DNA of 64,000 nucleotides. Source: JBDSZL01 sp039925145. Its GTDB lineage: Bacteria > Acidobacteriota > Vicinamibacteria > Vicinamibacterales > SCN-69-37. A program made the translations under genes and the position numbers. The DNA lies in contig JBDSZL010000088.1 in assembly GCA_039925145.1 (NCBI GenBank), forward strand, positions 65,335 through 129,334, in the 5' to 3' direction. Positions 8,207-16,549 of this stretch are shown here, in pieces. The notes under the pieces were generated by a model that worked only from the letters and a program-made list of their open reading frames with translations, did not search any database and had not been told where the DNA came from. Positions within the stretch are counted from its first letter, which is position 1. Every line of letters begins with the position of its first letter.

Positions 8207-9541
8207 TCACAGCCGGATCTCACCGGGACGAACGCCGGAGGTGAGTGTTTCAAGGATCAGGGGATGGCAGGTCGGCGCCGCGGGCCCGACGCTGATCGCC
8301 GACGACAGGAGCGCCCGCGTCTCTGCACAGCGATCCGCGGTCGCCGCCAGCATGATGGCGACCGGCTCGCCCTCGCAGACGCGATCGCCCACGTCGAAGA
8401 GCAGTTCGATGCCGGCGCCGTGGTCGATCGGTGCGTCGACACGGTCGCGCCCCGCGCCGAGGACGACCGCCGCCCGACCGACGCATTCGGCATCGATCGC
8501 TTCGATGAATCCTGTCCCGGCAGCCAGGATGGGTTCCTGCACCTCGGATCCGGGCAGACGCGTGTAGTCGTCGAGTACCCCCGGGTCTCCGCCCTGCGCC
8601 TCGACGATGCGACCAAACCGCTCCAGACCCGCACCACTGACAAGGGCACGACGGACGGCGGCTTCGGCCGCCTCGTCGTCAGCTTCGATCCCGGCCAGCA
8701 CCACCATCCGAGCGGCCAGCCGCACCGACAGCATCTCGAGGTCGGCCGGCCCTCTTCCCTTCAGCGTTTCGATCGCCTCGATGACTTCCGTGGCATTACC
8801 GATGGCGCGTCCGAGCGGTGCGTCCATCGCGGTGAGGACGGCTTCGGCGTCGAGGCCGCTGCGGTCCGCGATCTGCAGCAGCGTGGAGGCCAGCGTCCGC
8901 GCCTCTTCGAGCGTCTTCATGAACGCGCCGCGGCCCACCTTCACGTCGAGCACAAGACCGCAGATGCCTTCTGCGATCTTCTTGCTCAGAATGGATGATG
9001 CAATCAGCGGCACGCTTTCTACGGTACCGGTGACGTCTCGCAAGGCGTACAGTCGCCGGTCGGCTGGGGCAATCTGGTCCGACTGTCCGATGAACGCGCA
9101 GCCGACGCGGCGCAGCACGCGCGTCATCTCGGTGAGTGAGAGACTCGTGCGGAACCCGGGAATCGCCGCGAGCTTGTCGAGAGTCCCGCCGGTGTGCCCG
9201 AGGCCGCGACCGGACATCATCGGCACAACCACGCCGCAAACTGCCGCCAGCGGCGCGACGACGAGCGACGTCTTGTCACCGACACCGCCCGTCGAGTGCT
9301 TGTCGACTGCGCGTCGACCGAACTCGCTGAGATCGAGCCGGTCACCCGATCGCACCATCTCGGCCGTCAGCGTCGAGGCTTCGTCAACGGTCATGCCGCG
9401 CAGCACGATCGCCATCAGCAGGGCGGCGAGCTGGTAGTCGGGCCACGATCCATCAGTCGCGCCAGACACGAACGCGCGAATGCCTGCGGCGTCGAGCGTC
9501 CCGCCATCACGCTTGAGGCGAATGAGATCGACCGCCCGCAT
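8207..9541 (-). CDS. deoA: Thymidine/pyrimidine-nucleoside phosphorylase
   Basis: This 444-residue enzyme matches thymidine or pyrimidine-nucleoside phosphorylase, which splits (deoxy)pyrimidine nucleosides to base and (deoxy)ribose 1-phosphate. The signature SGRGLGHTGGTLDK (about residue 113) and the phosphate-binding KHSTGGVGDK are intact. The start at 9541 gives the expected length. The open frame continues far upstream but would overlap the divergent gene. There is no Shine-Dalgarno. TATACT sits exactly 8 nt before the ATG, which suggests leaderless transcription. It is first in the deoA-PNP-cdd run, with a 28-nt gap to the PNP gene. Confidence 0.92.
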   Translation of the reverse strand: MRAVDLIRLKRDGGTLDAAGIRAFVSGATDGSWPDYQLAALLMAIVLRGMTVDEASTLTAEMVRSGDRLDLSEFGRRAVDKHSTGGVGDKTSLVVAPLAAVCGVVVPMMSGRGLGHTGGTLDKLAAIPGFRTSLSLTEMTRVLRRVGCAFIGQSDQIAPADRRLYALRDVTGTVESVPLIASSILSKKIAEGICGLVLDVKVGRGAFMKTLEEARTLASTLLQIADRSGLDAEAVLTAMDAPLGRAIGNATEVIEAIETLKGRGPADLEMLSVRLAARMVVLAGIEADDEAAEAAVRRALVSGAGLERFGRIVEAQGGDPGVLDDYTRLPGSEVQEPILAAGTGFIEAIDAECVGRAAVVLGAGRDRVDAPIDHGAGIELLFDVGDRVCEGEPVAIMLAATADRCAETRALLSSAISVGPAAPTCHPLILETLTSGVRPGEIRL

Positions 9542-9549
9542 GCGGGGCC

Positions 9550-9557
9550 AGTATAGT
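9550..9557. promoter_or_regulatory. Overlapping divergent -10 boxes
   Basis: The 24 bp between deoA (ATG at 9541, minus) and the membrane-protein gene (GTG at 9566, plus) contain AGTATAGT. It reads TATAGT on the plus strand (9552-9557), 8 nt before the GTG. On the minus strand it reads TATACT (9555-9550), 8 nt before the ATG. The two hexamers share four base pairs. A TCGACC (9528-9533) could be a plus-strand -35 with an 18-nt spacer; no good minus-strand -35 is seen. Neither gene has a ribosome-binding site, so both transcripts are probably leaderless. Confidence 0.55.
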
Positions 9558-9565
9558 GGGAAACC

Positions 9566-10018
9566 GTGACCGACACGGACCGCGTACTCCTCACCGCCGC
9601 CGTGCTGTCGAGCCTCGCGGTGGCGACGTTTGCGTGGAAGGTGTTGCGCACGGATGTCGGCGATCCCGATCGGTTGATCGGCGAACTGCGTCTCTCGCAA
9701 TGGGGCGCCGCGCTGCTCGCTGGTGTGGCCGGAGTGCCGGTCGGGCTCGCGCTGCTGTCCCCACTTGCCGCCACCGCCGGCCTCGAAGCAGCCCTTGGCG
9801 TGATCATCATTGGCGCCGCTGGATTGATTCTGCAGCGCGATCCGCGCGATGCACTCGCGCTGGTCGCTGGCGGGTTCATATTGCATGCGCTGATCGATCT
9901 GGCGCATCGCCCCGGCTGGCTCTCGCAGGATCTGGCGCCGCACAGCTATGTCGCGGGCTGTGCCACGTACAATGTGTGTCTGGCCGCCCTGTGCTTCGCG
10001 GTCAGGCGCCGCCCCTGA
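9566..10018 (+). CDS. Small integral membrane protein, unknown function
   Basis: This 150-residue hydrophobic protein has about four predicted membrane segments (near residues 5-25, 45-68, 75-92 and 97-113) and a basic C-terminus (RRRP). It has no recognised motif. Its GTG start has no Shine-Dalgarno but has TATAGT 8 nt upstream. It is divergent from deoA and is followed after 35 nt by the alkyltransferase-like gene on the same strand. A fragment of a larger transporter is unlikely, because the hydrophobic pattern is self-contained. I do not recognise the family. Confidence 0.65.
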   Translation: MTDTDRVLLTAAVLSSLAVATFAWKVLRTDVGDPDRLIGELRLSQWGAALLAGVAGVPVGLALLSPLAATAGLEAALGVIIIGAAGLILQRDPRDALALVAGGFILHALIDLAHRPGWLSQDLAPHSYVAGCATYNVCLAALCFAVRRRP

Positions 10019-10053
10019 CGCGCCCCTCCCCTCAGCCGCAACACCCGTCCGCG

Positions 10054-10383
10054 ATGCCTTCTCGTTCTTCAGGACCGTTGACGGCCGACGCATTCAGTGC
10101 GCGAGTCCTGCAGCTGGTCAGCCGCATCCCGGTTGGCCGAGTCTCGACCTATGGCGACCTGGCAGAACGCGCCGGTCGACCGCGTGCCGCGCGGGCGGTC
10201 GGACGAATTCTTGCGTCCGCCACGCGTGCTGGCCTGCCCTACCATCGGGTCGTGGCGTCGGGGGGCCTGGTCGGGGGCTACGGCAGCGGGACGGCCATGA
10301 AAGCGGCATTGCTGGCCGCTGAAGGAGCCGTCGTTCGTCGCGGCCGGGTCGTAAACTTCGCCGCGCGCAGGTGGCGGCCATGA
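10054..10383 (+). CDS. Alkyltransferase-like (ATL) DNA repair protein
   Basis: This 109-residue protein matches the DNA-binding domain of O6-alkylguanine-DNA alkyltransferase. IPVGRVSTYGDLAERAG keeps the nucleotide-flipping Tyr region and PRAARAVG keeps the Arg finger. The active-site motif PCHRV of true methyltransferases reads PYHRVV here, so the alkyl-accepting Cys is absent. The rest (SGGLVGGYGSG, LLAAEG) fits the family. Known ATL proteins usually have Trp or Ala at this site, bind O6-alkylguanine and hand the lesion to nucleotide excision repair. By analogy this one is non-catalytic. Tyr at the site is unusual. Confidence 0.85.
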   Translation: MPSRSSGPLTADAFSARVLQLVSRIPVGRVSTYGDLAERAGRPRAARAVGRILASATRAGLPYHRVVASGGLVGGYGSGTAMKAALLAAEGAVVRRGRVVNFAARRWRP

Positions 10384-10497
10384 CATCGAGTGCAACGCGA
10401 GAGCCGGGTCGACGACCTCGGCGGGGATGGATTGGCTGGGCAGAAGTGCAGCGCGCCGCTGGGGAGACGGCGAGGCCGGCGCGCCTGTAGGCTCGGA

Positions 10498-11019
10498 CTA
10501 ACGCTGATTCATCGACTTGGCTGGCGCCGCGGCTCCTGTCGTCAGATGCACCAGATAGTGCGTGCCGCCACTGTTCAGCCACACGCGCAGATAGTCGGCG
10601 CCCTTGAGCGTCTGCACCTTGCTGCTGCCCGATGACGGAGGCGCCATCTTCGCGACCTCTTTCACTTCGGCCGCCGTGACCACACTCGCGAGTTCCTTGC
10701 CTTTGACTTGGCCACCCTGCACGAATTCCACCCAACGCTCGGTGCCAGCCGGCTGACCGACGACCGGCGTCACCGCGTCGTTGCTGAGCCGCAGCGTGTA
10801 CGATCCTGCCGGCAGTGACTGCCCGTTCGCCGTCACCTGCTGCGGCAGTCGCGCCGACCCCAGGCTTTGCGTCGTGCCTTGACTGCCGCTACGACTCTGC
10901 CCCGCTGCCATCTGGCCACCGGGCCGTGTCTGGTTCGAGGCCTGTGCCTCAACTGATATCACCGCGGCGGACGCCATAACGGCGCACGCCACCCACACTC
11001 CTGCTGATTTCGCGCTCAT
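10498..11019 (-). CDS. Secreted protein of unknown function
   Basis: This 173-residue protein starts with a clear signal peptide (about residues 1-27, ending near VEAQA). A Gln/Ser/Gly-rich linker follows, then a compact domain containing LPAGSYTLRL and later YLRVWLNSGGTHYLVHL. The ATG at 11019 is preceded by AGAGAGG at good spacing. Similar small signal-peptide proteins with an 'LPAGSYTL' strand occur in acidobacteria, but I know of no assigned function. It sits between rng (same strand, upstream) and the convergent ATL gene and may be monocistronic. Confidence 0.75.
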   Translation of the reverse strand: MSAKSAGVWVACAVMASAAVISVEAQASNQTRPGGQMAAGQSRSGSQGTTQSLGSARLPQQVTANGQSLPAGSYTLRLSNDAVTPVVGQPAGTERWVEFVQGGQVKGKELASVVTAAEVKEVAKMAPPSSGSSKVQTLKGADYLRVWLNSGGTHYLVHLTTGAAAPAKSMNQR

Positions 11020-11098
11020 CGCAAGCACCTCTCTTTGGATTATAGTCACCGGTCGCTGTGAAATAGCCAGCGCGACGGCCACATGCCGGCGCCTTGGC

Positions 11099-12760
11099 TC
11101 AAATGGCCATCAGGTCGAATTGCTCGTGATGGAGTTGTTCGTCGGTCCTGATGGTGACGGGGCGGCCCACGGCCGCTTCGAGCTCTCGAAACACCCCGCG
11201 CCCCTCGTCCTTGAGCGCCCGCGCGATTTCGGGATTGACGCGAAGCACCAGACTGTAGCCGTCGAGCTCGCTGCTCACCTTGCGGACTTCGTTGAGGATA
11301 TCGAAGCAGACTGTGGCGCTGGCCTTGATCGTCCCGGTGCCGGAGCAGTATGGGCACGGCTCGGTCAGCTGGCGTTCGAGGCTGCTCTTCACGCGCTTCC
11401 GCGTGATGATGATGAGCCCGAAGTCGGACACCTGCACGGCCTTCGAGGGCGCGCGGTCCTTACGCAACTCCTGCTCGATAGCCTGCGCCACTTTCTGGCG
11501 GTTCTTCTTCTCCTCCATATCGATGAAGTCGAGCACGATGATGCCGCCTAGATCGCGCAATCGCACCTGCCGCACGATTTCCTTGGCCGCTTCGAGGTTC
11601 GTCTTGACGATGGTGTCTTCGAGCCGGCCAGCCGACTTCTTCCCCACGTACCGGCCGGTGTTGACGTCGATCGCCACCAGCGCCTCGGTCTGGTTGATGA
11701 CGATGTAGCCGCCCGACTTGAGCCACACCTTACTGCGCAACGCCTTGTCGATTTCACTCTGGACGCCGTACTCGTCGAAGATCGGGTATTCCTTCGTGAA
11801 ATGTTTCACCCGCGCGAGCATGGCCGGCATGATCCGCTGTACGAATGCCACCACGCGCCGGTACTCGGTCGCATCGTCGATCCGGATAGCCTGAAACTGG
11901 TCGGTGAGCAGATCGCGCAGCAGCTTCGTGACGAGGCTCTCCTCGCGGAAGAGCGCCGCGGGCGTGCGCTCGGTCTCGCGCTTGCGCTGCACTTCGTTCC
12001 ACATCTGCTGGAAGTAGCTCAGGTCCGCAACGATGTCCTCTTCTGACCGGCCGGCTGCGGCCGTGCGGATGATGACGCCCCCGGGGAGTCCTGACTGCTC
12101 GCGGAACTGCTGGACGATGGCCCTCAGGCGGCGGCGCTCGTCGCGCGCTTCGATCTTGCGGGAGATGCCAACGTGATCGACGGTCGGCATATACACCAGG
12201 AAACGGCCGGGAAGACTCAGGTGCGAGGTGATGCGAGCGCCCTTGGTGCCGAGCGGCTCCTTGACGACCTGAACGACGACTTCCTGCCCCTCTTTCAGCA
12301 GGTCTTCGATGCGCGCGGTCGGCTGCGTCCTGTCGCGCTGTCTGCGGTCGCCGCGCCCGCCGCCGTTACGGGCGGCCGCGTCAGGTTCGCCTTCGTCAGT
12401 GGGTGAGACCGCGAGGGGCGGGGGCGCATCGAGGGCAACCCCGTCGATGGCCTCCAGTATAGGAACGGGCCCCTGCTCTGGCACCTCTGTCGGAGCGTCG
12501 TCGTCGTCCTCATCCTCGAGAGATTCTTCGGTGGGGCTGATGACGTCTGAGACGTAGAGAAAGGCGTCTCGCTCGAGACCCAGATCAACAAACGCCGACT
12601 GCATGCCAGGGAGCACCTTGGAGACACGTCCTTTGTAGACGTTGCCGACCACTCCCCGTGACTGCTCGCGTTCGATGAATACTTCGACTACCTGATCGTC
12701 CTCGAGAATCGCCACGCGCGTTTCGTGGCTCGTCGAGGAGATGACCATCTCCTTCGTCAT
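11099..12760 (-). CDS. rng: Ribonuclease G/E family endoribonuclease
   Basis: A 553-residue RNase E/G-type endonuclease for rRNA processing and mRNA decay. The N-terminal S1 domain starts around residue 35 (GNVYKGRVSKVLPGMQSAFVDLG). It is split by an acidic low-complexity insertion at about residues 75-145 that is absent from E. coli RNase G. The catalytic Mg-binding aspartates lie in AIDVNTGR and GGIIVLDFIDM, and the Zn-link CPYCSGTG is present. There is no long degradosome scaffold, so it resembles RNase G more than RNase E. GGAG precedes the ATG at 12760. It lies 180 nt downstream of rodA. Confidence 0.92.
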   Translation of the reverse strand: MTKEMVISSTSHETRVAILEDDQVVEVFIEREQSRGVVGNVYKGRVSKVLPGMQSAFVDLGLERDAFLYVSDVISPTEESLEDEDDDDAPTEVPEQGPVPILEAIDGVALDAPPPLAVSPTDEGEPDAAARNGGGRGDRRQRDRTQPTARIEDLLKEGQEVVVQVVKEPLGTKGARITSHLSLPGRFLVYMPTVDHVGISRKIEARDERRRLRAIVQQFREQSGLPGGVIIRTAAAGRSEEDIVADLSYFQQMWNEVQRKRETERTPAALFREESLVTKLLRDLLTDQFQAIRIDDATEYRRVVAFVQRIMPAMLARVKHFTKEYPIFDEYGVQSEIDKALRSKVWLKSGGYIVINQTEALVAIDVNTGRYVGKKSAGRLEDTIVKTNLEAAKEIVRQVRLRDLGGIIVLDFIDMEEKKNRQKVAQAIEQELRKDRAPSKAVQVSDFGLIIITRKRVKSSLERQLTEPCPYCSGTGTIKASATVCFDILNEVRKVSSELDGYSLVLRVNPEIARALKDEGRGVFRELEAAVGRPVTIRTDEQLHHEQFDLMAI

Positions 12761-12921
12761 TCTGGCAGCTCCAGCGGGCGCCGTCGGCATGCTGTCCTGT
12801 CGGCTCGTCCCGGACGGTCCTCGCCAGGGCACACCCGTACGAGGTGCGCAGCAGCGCGAGAAGCCAGAGGGGAAAGTGCTGAGCCAGCAGAATCATCGAT
12901 GCGACTCGGACCCGATTCAAT

Positions 12922-12940
12922 CGACGGCGCCTCGCCGTCG
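12922..12940 (-). other. Hairpin immediately after rodA
   Basis: A perfect inverted repeat, CGACGGCG / CGCCGTCG with a 3-nt loop, begins 1 nt after the rodA stop codon. It is not followed by a T-run, so it is not a classical intrinsic terminator. It could dampen read-through into rng or protect the 3' end of the mre/rod message. Confidence 0.5.
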
Positions 12941-14041
12941 TCAATTCGTGAAACGCCGCATCCTGACGTTCAGGATGAGGCCAAACCCGGCGAGCGTCGC
13001 TACGAGCGACGAGCCGCCATAACTCATGAGCGGGAGCGTCAGGCCTTTAACCGGAGCCAATCCCGCCGACATGGTGATGTTGTACACCACTTGGAAGCCA
13101 AAACCAGAGATGATCGCGACCACCAGGTAGGCGCCCACGCGATCTCTCGCGAGCCTGGCGGCATCGAGACTCCGGAGAATGATGAACAGATAGAGCCCAA
13201 GCGACAGCAGTACGCCGAGGAAGCCATGTTCCTCGGCCAGCACGGAAAATACGAAGTCGTTATGCGCAACGGGCAGAAATCCGTATCCGCCCTGGGTCCC
13301 CTGCCTGAAGCCCTTGCCGTAAAACCCGCCCGAGCCGACCGTAATCTTGGCCTGAATCTGCTGGTACCCGGCCCCTCGCGGGTCCTTGCTCGGGTCGACG
13401 AACGTGGCGATTCGTTCCTTTTGATAGTCCTTGAGGCCGTAGCGCCAGATCACGGGCGACAGCAGCACGAGCACAACGGCCGCGGTGCCAATCCACTTGA
13501 GACGAAGGCCGGCGAGGTAGGCCACGCCGAGGAAGACGGGGGCCAGCGTGGCGGCGGTGCCGAGGTCTGGCTGATGGGCGATCAGCCAGAACGGGATGCC
13601 GACGAATATCGCGCTGGTGATCAACTCGCGCGCAGAACGCGCGCTGCGCCGCTCGTCGCCGTAATACATGGCAAGCACGAGCGCGATGGTCAGGCGGGCG
13701 AACTCGGACGGCTGCAGGCTGAAGCCCGCCAGCGGAATCCATCGCCGGGCTCCACCCCGCACGGCCCCAAAAAAGGTGACGTACAACAGCAGCGCCACGA
13801 GGGCCACGTAGAGAAACAGCGATCGCTGCGCGAGCGATCGGTAGTCGATCATCAGACACGCGAGCATCGCGGCAAAGGCGACAGGCAACGCGTAGACCTG
13901 CGTCCAGAACTCCGTGCCGGGCTGATTGGCGCGCAGGTCGAACGTCACGCTGTAGATCGTGCTGACACCGATGAGCGTCAGCGCCAGCAATGCCGCCATG
14001 AGCGGGAAGTCGAGATGCGGCAGCAGACGACGATCGACCAT
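12941..14041 (-). CDS. rodA: Rod shape-determining protein RodA (SEDS glycosyltransferase)
   Basis: RodA polymerises lipid II during cell elongation together with PBP2. The 366-residue sequence has about ten membrane segments, the SEDS motif LQPSEFARL near residue 118, HQPDLGTA in the large periplasmic loop region and the C-terminal LPLMSYGGSS signature. The start at 14041 lies 2 nt after the mrdA stop, as expected for a coupled pair. RodA proteins are usually 350-380 residues, so the length is normal. Confidence 0.95.
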   Translation of the reverse strand: MVDRRLLPHLDFPLMAALLALTLIGVSTIYSVTFDLRANQPGTEFWTQVYALPVAFAAMLACLMIDYRSLAQRSLFLYVALVALLLYVTFFGAVRGGARRWIPLAGFSLQPSEFARLTIALVLAMYYGDERRSARSARELITSAIFVGIPFWLIAHQPDLGTAATLAPVFLGVAYLAGLRLKWIGTAAVVLVLLSPVIWRYGLKDYQKERIATFVDPSKDPRGAGYQQIQAKITVGSGGFYGKGFRQGTQGGYGFLPVAHNDFVFSVLAEEHGFLGVLLSLGLYLFIILRSLDAARLARDRVGAYLVVAIISGFGFQVVYNITMSAGLAPVKGLTLPLMSYGGSSLVATLAGFGLILNVRMRRFTN

Positions 14042-14043
14042 GG

Positions 14044-16020
14044 TCACTGACTGGCCGGACGGCCCGCAGGCACGGGAGCGGGGTTGCCGGGAGTGGGCGG
14101 CACGGGCTGACTCGCGGGCAGGCCGGGTGCCGCTGCAGCGGGCTGGGCCATGACGGTCTTGATGACGCCATCGGCCCCCATCGTCACCGTGGGCAGCGGG
14201 CGCTTGTCGAGCTTCGCGAAGTAGGTCTCGAGCACGTGGTGGGCGATCGGCACGGCGGCCGTGGCCCCCCACCCGGCGTGCTCGGCGAACACGACGCCGG
14301 CAATCGTCGGGTTGTCGGCCGGCGCGTAGAACACGAACCAGGCGTTGTCGCGCAGGTGCACCGCGCCGTGACCCGCCGCCTTGGCGGCGGCGGCCGAGAC
14401 GACCTGCGCCGTGCCGGTCTTGCCGGCGACCGGGTGCCCGTCCACACGCGCGCGGCCGGCGGTGCCGGCCCCATTGACGGCCAGCCACAGACCATCCCGG
14501 ACCGCCTGCAGCACATCGGGCCTGATCGGAAACACCGAGCGCGGTGCCGGGGCGGCCAGCGACTGCCACCCGCTGCCGGAGTCGACGGCCTTCACGAGGT
14601 GCGGCGTCACCACGGTGCCGCCATTCGCCACGGTCGCAATCATTGTGGAGAGGGCAATGGGCGTTACTGACACTTGCCCCTGACCGATGGCCACCGAGAT
14701 GGTCTCGCCTGGATACCAGCGTTCGCCCGTCGTCCGCAGCTTCCACTCTGACGAGGGCACGAGACTCGACACCTCGCTCGGCAGATCGATGCCCGTCTTG
14801 CCGACGAGGCCCATCTTCTCGGCATAGGCATGGATGGTGTCGATACTCATCATGCTGCCGAGGCGGTAGAAGTAGACGTCGCACGACTGCTCGATGGCGT
14901 GACGCAGGTCGAGCGATCCGTGTCCCTGCTTCTTGTCGCAGTGGAACACGTGGCCGTACAGCGTGATGCTGCCCGGGCAGTTCACCCGGTAGTCAGGCGT
15001 AATCAGGCCCTCGGAAAGCGCGGCCGTCGCCATGAGAATCTTGAACGTGGACCCCGGCGAGTAACGGCCCTGGATGAGCCGGTCCTGCAGCGGCTTCAGC
15101 GGGTCGTTGGTGAGGCTGTTCCACTTGGTGCGTTCGATGCCGTTGGCGAAGTCGTTCGGGTCGTATTCTGGCTGGCTCGTCATCGCGAGAATCTCGCCCG
15201 TGCGCGGATCGAGCATCACGCCGGCGCCCGCATAGCCATTGGCCTTGAAGCCGTCCTCGAGGGCTTTCTGCAGGTCGTAATCAATCGTCAACTGCATCCG
15301 GTGACCATCGATCGGATCCTGTTTCTTGAGCTCCTCGATCTCGCGCCCCACGCTGTTGACCACGATGAACTTGTTGCCATCGGTGCCCATCAGGTGCGAG
15401 TTGTAGACACGCTCGATCCCCGCCTGTCCGATGATCGTCCCGGCTTCCAGCTGGGAGAACTCGGGAGAATCGAGCTGCGCGTCCTGCACTTCGCCCACGT
15501 AGCCGAACAGATGCGCCGCCAGACCTCCGGCGGGGTACGAGCGCGTGGGCACCTGCTGCACCACGATTTCTGGCATCTCGAGATGTCGTGCCGTCACGGC
15601 GGCGACCTGCGCGAAGGTGGCGTGCTCGATGATCGGCAGCGGCCGGAATGGCGGCTCGCGTTGCCGGCGTTGCACGATGTCGCGAATCCGCGCTTCATCG
15701 GCGCCGGTAATCTGCGCGACGCGCTTCAGGCTCTGATCGAGGTGCTTCGTCTGCTCGCGCAGGACCGCAATCGTGAAGGAATAGCGATTCTCCACCAGGA
15801 CTTTGTTGTCGCGGTCGAACAGCACGCCCCGGGGCGCCCGCAGCGGGATCGTCCGCAGCAGGTTGTTCGAGGCTTCTTCTTCGTATTTCGCGTTCTGCAC
15901 CACCTGCAGCAGCCAGAAGCTGACCGCAAGGGCGGCAAAACACGCGCCGAAGATGATGCGCAGGCCGAGGATGCGGCCTTCGCTCGTGCGCCGCTCTTCG
16001 AACGCTCCGGAAGTCAACAT
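14044..16020 (-). CDS. mrdA: Penicillin-binding protein 2 (elongation transpeptidase)
   Basis: A 658-residue class B PBP that cross-links peptidoglycan in the elongasome. It has an N-terminal anchor at about residues 20-40 and a pedestal domain with RAPRGVLFDRD. The transpeptidase domain carries SxxK (SPGSTFK, active Ser about residue 324), SCD in the SxN position (EQSCDVYFY) and KTGTAQ. Asp instead of Asn in the second motif is common in the PBP2 group. A Pro/Ala-rich tail of about 40 residues is unusual but probably disordered. It follows mreD by 7 nt and precedes rodA by 2 nt. Confidence 0.95.
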   Translation of the reverse strand: MLTSGAFEERRTSEGRILGLRIIFGACFAALAVSFWLLQVVQNAKYEEEASNNLLRTIPLRAPRGVLFDRDNKVLVENRYSFTIAVLREQTKHLDQSLKRVAQITGADEARIRDIVQRRQREPPFRPLPIIEHATFAQVAAVTARHLEMPEIVVQQVPTRSYPAGGLAAHLFGYVGEVQDAQLDSPEFSQLEAGTIIGQAGIERVYNSHLMGTDGNKFIVVNSVGREIEELKKQDPIDGHRMQLTIDYDLQKALEDGFKANGYAGAGVMLDPRTGEILAMTSQPEYDPNDFANGIERTKWNSLTNDPLKPLQDRLIQGRYSPGSTFKILMATAALSEGLITPDYRVNCPGSITLYGHVFHCDKKQGHGSLDLRHAIEQSCDVYFYRLGSMMSIDTIHAYAEKMGLVGKTGIDLPSEVSSLVPSSEWKLRTTGERWYPGETISVAIGQGQVSVTPIALSTMIATVANGGTVVTPHLVKAVDSGSGWQSLAAPAPRSVFPIRPDVLQAVRDGLWLAVNGAGTAGRARVDGHPVAGKTGTAQVVSAAAAKAAGHGAVHLRDNAWFVFYAPADNPTIAGVVFAEHAGWGATAAVPIAHHVLETYFAKLDKRPLPTVTMGADGVIKTVMAQPAAAAPGLPASQPVPPTPGNPAPVPAGRPASQ

Positions 16021-16027
16021 GAGGGTC

Positions 16028-16549
16028 TTACCATTGCCGGCGGCTGAGGCTGGATCGGCGATTGACGCGCTGGCGGTTGAACGCGTCGGGCAACGCCACA
16101 CTGCCCTGGAACAACAGGAGCCCGCATAAGCAGTTCAGTCCGGTCTCTGTCAGCATAGCCGTCCACGACAGCCCGGGCCAGTGCTGATCGATCATTCCGT
16201 ACAGCACCAGCATCAGCAGCCGGTGCGCCAGGGAGGCGACAGCCAGGACCAGCGTGCGCCCGTGCGGCCTCGTCAGCACAAACTGCGTCCCGATGGCCCC
16301 AGCACCGAAGCCCACCAGGGTCTTGCTCAGGCCTCCGACCCCCACGATCTGGCCCGACAGCAGGTCCTGCAGCAGACCGCCCATAGTGCCGGCCATGATT
16401 CCAGCCAGGGGCCCCCAGTTCAGCCCGGCGTAGACCACGGCCACCAGCACGAGATCGAACACCCATCGGCCTCCCACGGTGAACCGCGCAAAGGTAATCT
16501 GGAGCAGTACCCCCACGATCACCGTGAGCAGCACCGATGTGAACTTCAT
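16028..16549 (-). CDS. mreD: Rod shape-determining protein MreD
   Basis: A 173-residue integral membrane protein with about five segments, lying between mreC and mrdA as in the conserved mre order. The hydrophobic pattern and the segments GGRWVFDLVLVAVVYAGL and GGLLQDLLSG match MreD, a membrane partner of MreC in the elongasome. The ATG overlaps the mreC stop (ATGA). The basic C-terminal tail is cytoplasmic. Confidence 0.9.
   Translation of the reverse strand: MKFTSVLLTVIVGVLLQITFARFTVGGRWVFDLVLVAVVYAGLNWGPLAGIMAGTMGGLLQDLLSGQIVGVGGLSKTLVGFGAGAIGTQFVLTRPHGRTLVLAVASLAHRLLMLVLYGMIDQHWPGLSWTAMLTETGLNCLCGLLLFQGSVALPDAFNRQRVNRRSSLSRRQW

Noticed and set aside
10384..10497. Terminator between the convergent ATL and secreted-protein genes
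   Set aside because: The GC-rich inverted sequence near 10475-10490 is imperfect and has no T-run.
12585..12944. A minus-strand frame of 119 codons in the gap between rodA and rng
   Set aside because: It starts at a TTG, runs more than 170 nt into rng in another frame and shows no family resemblance.
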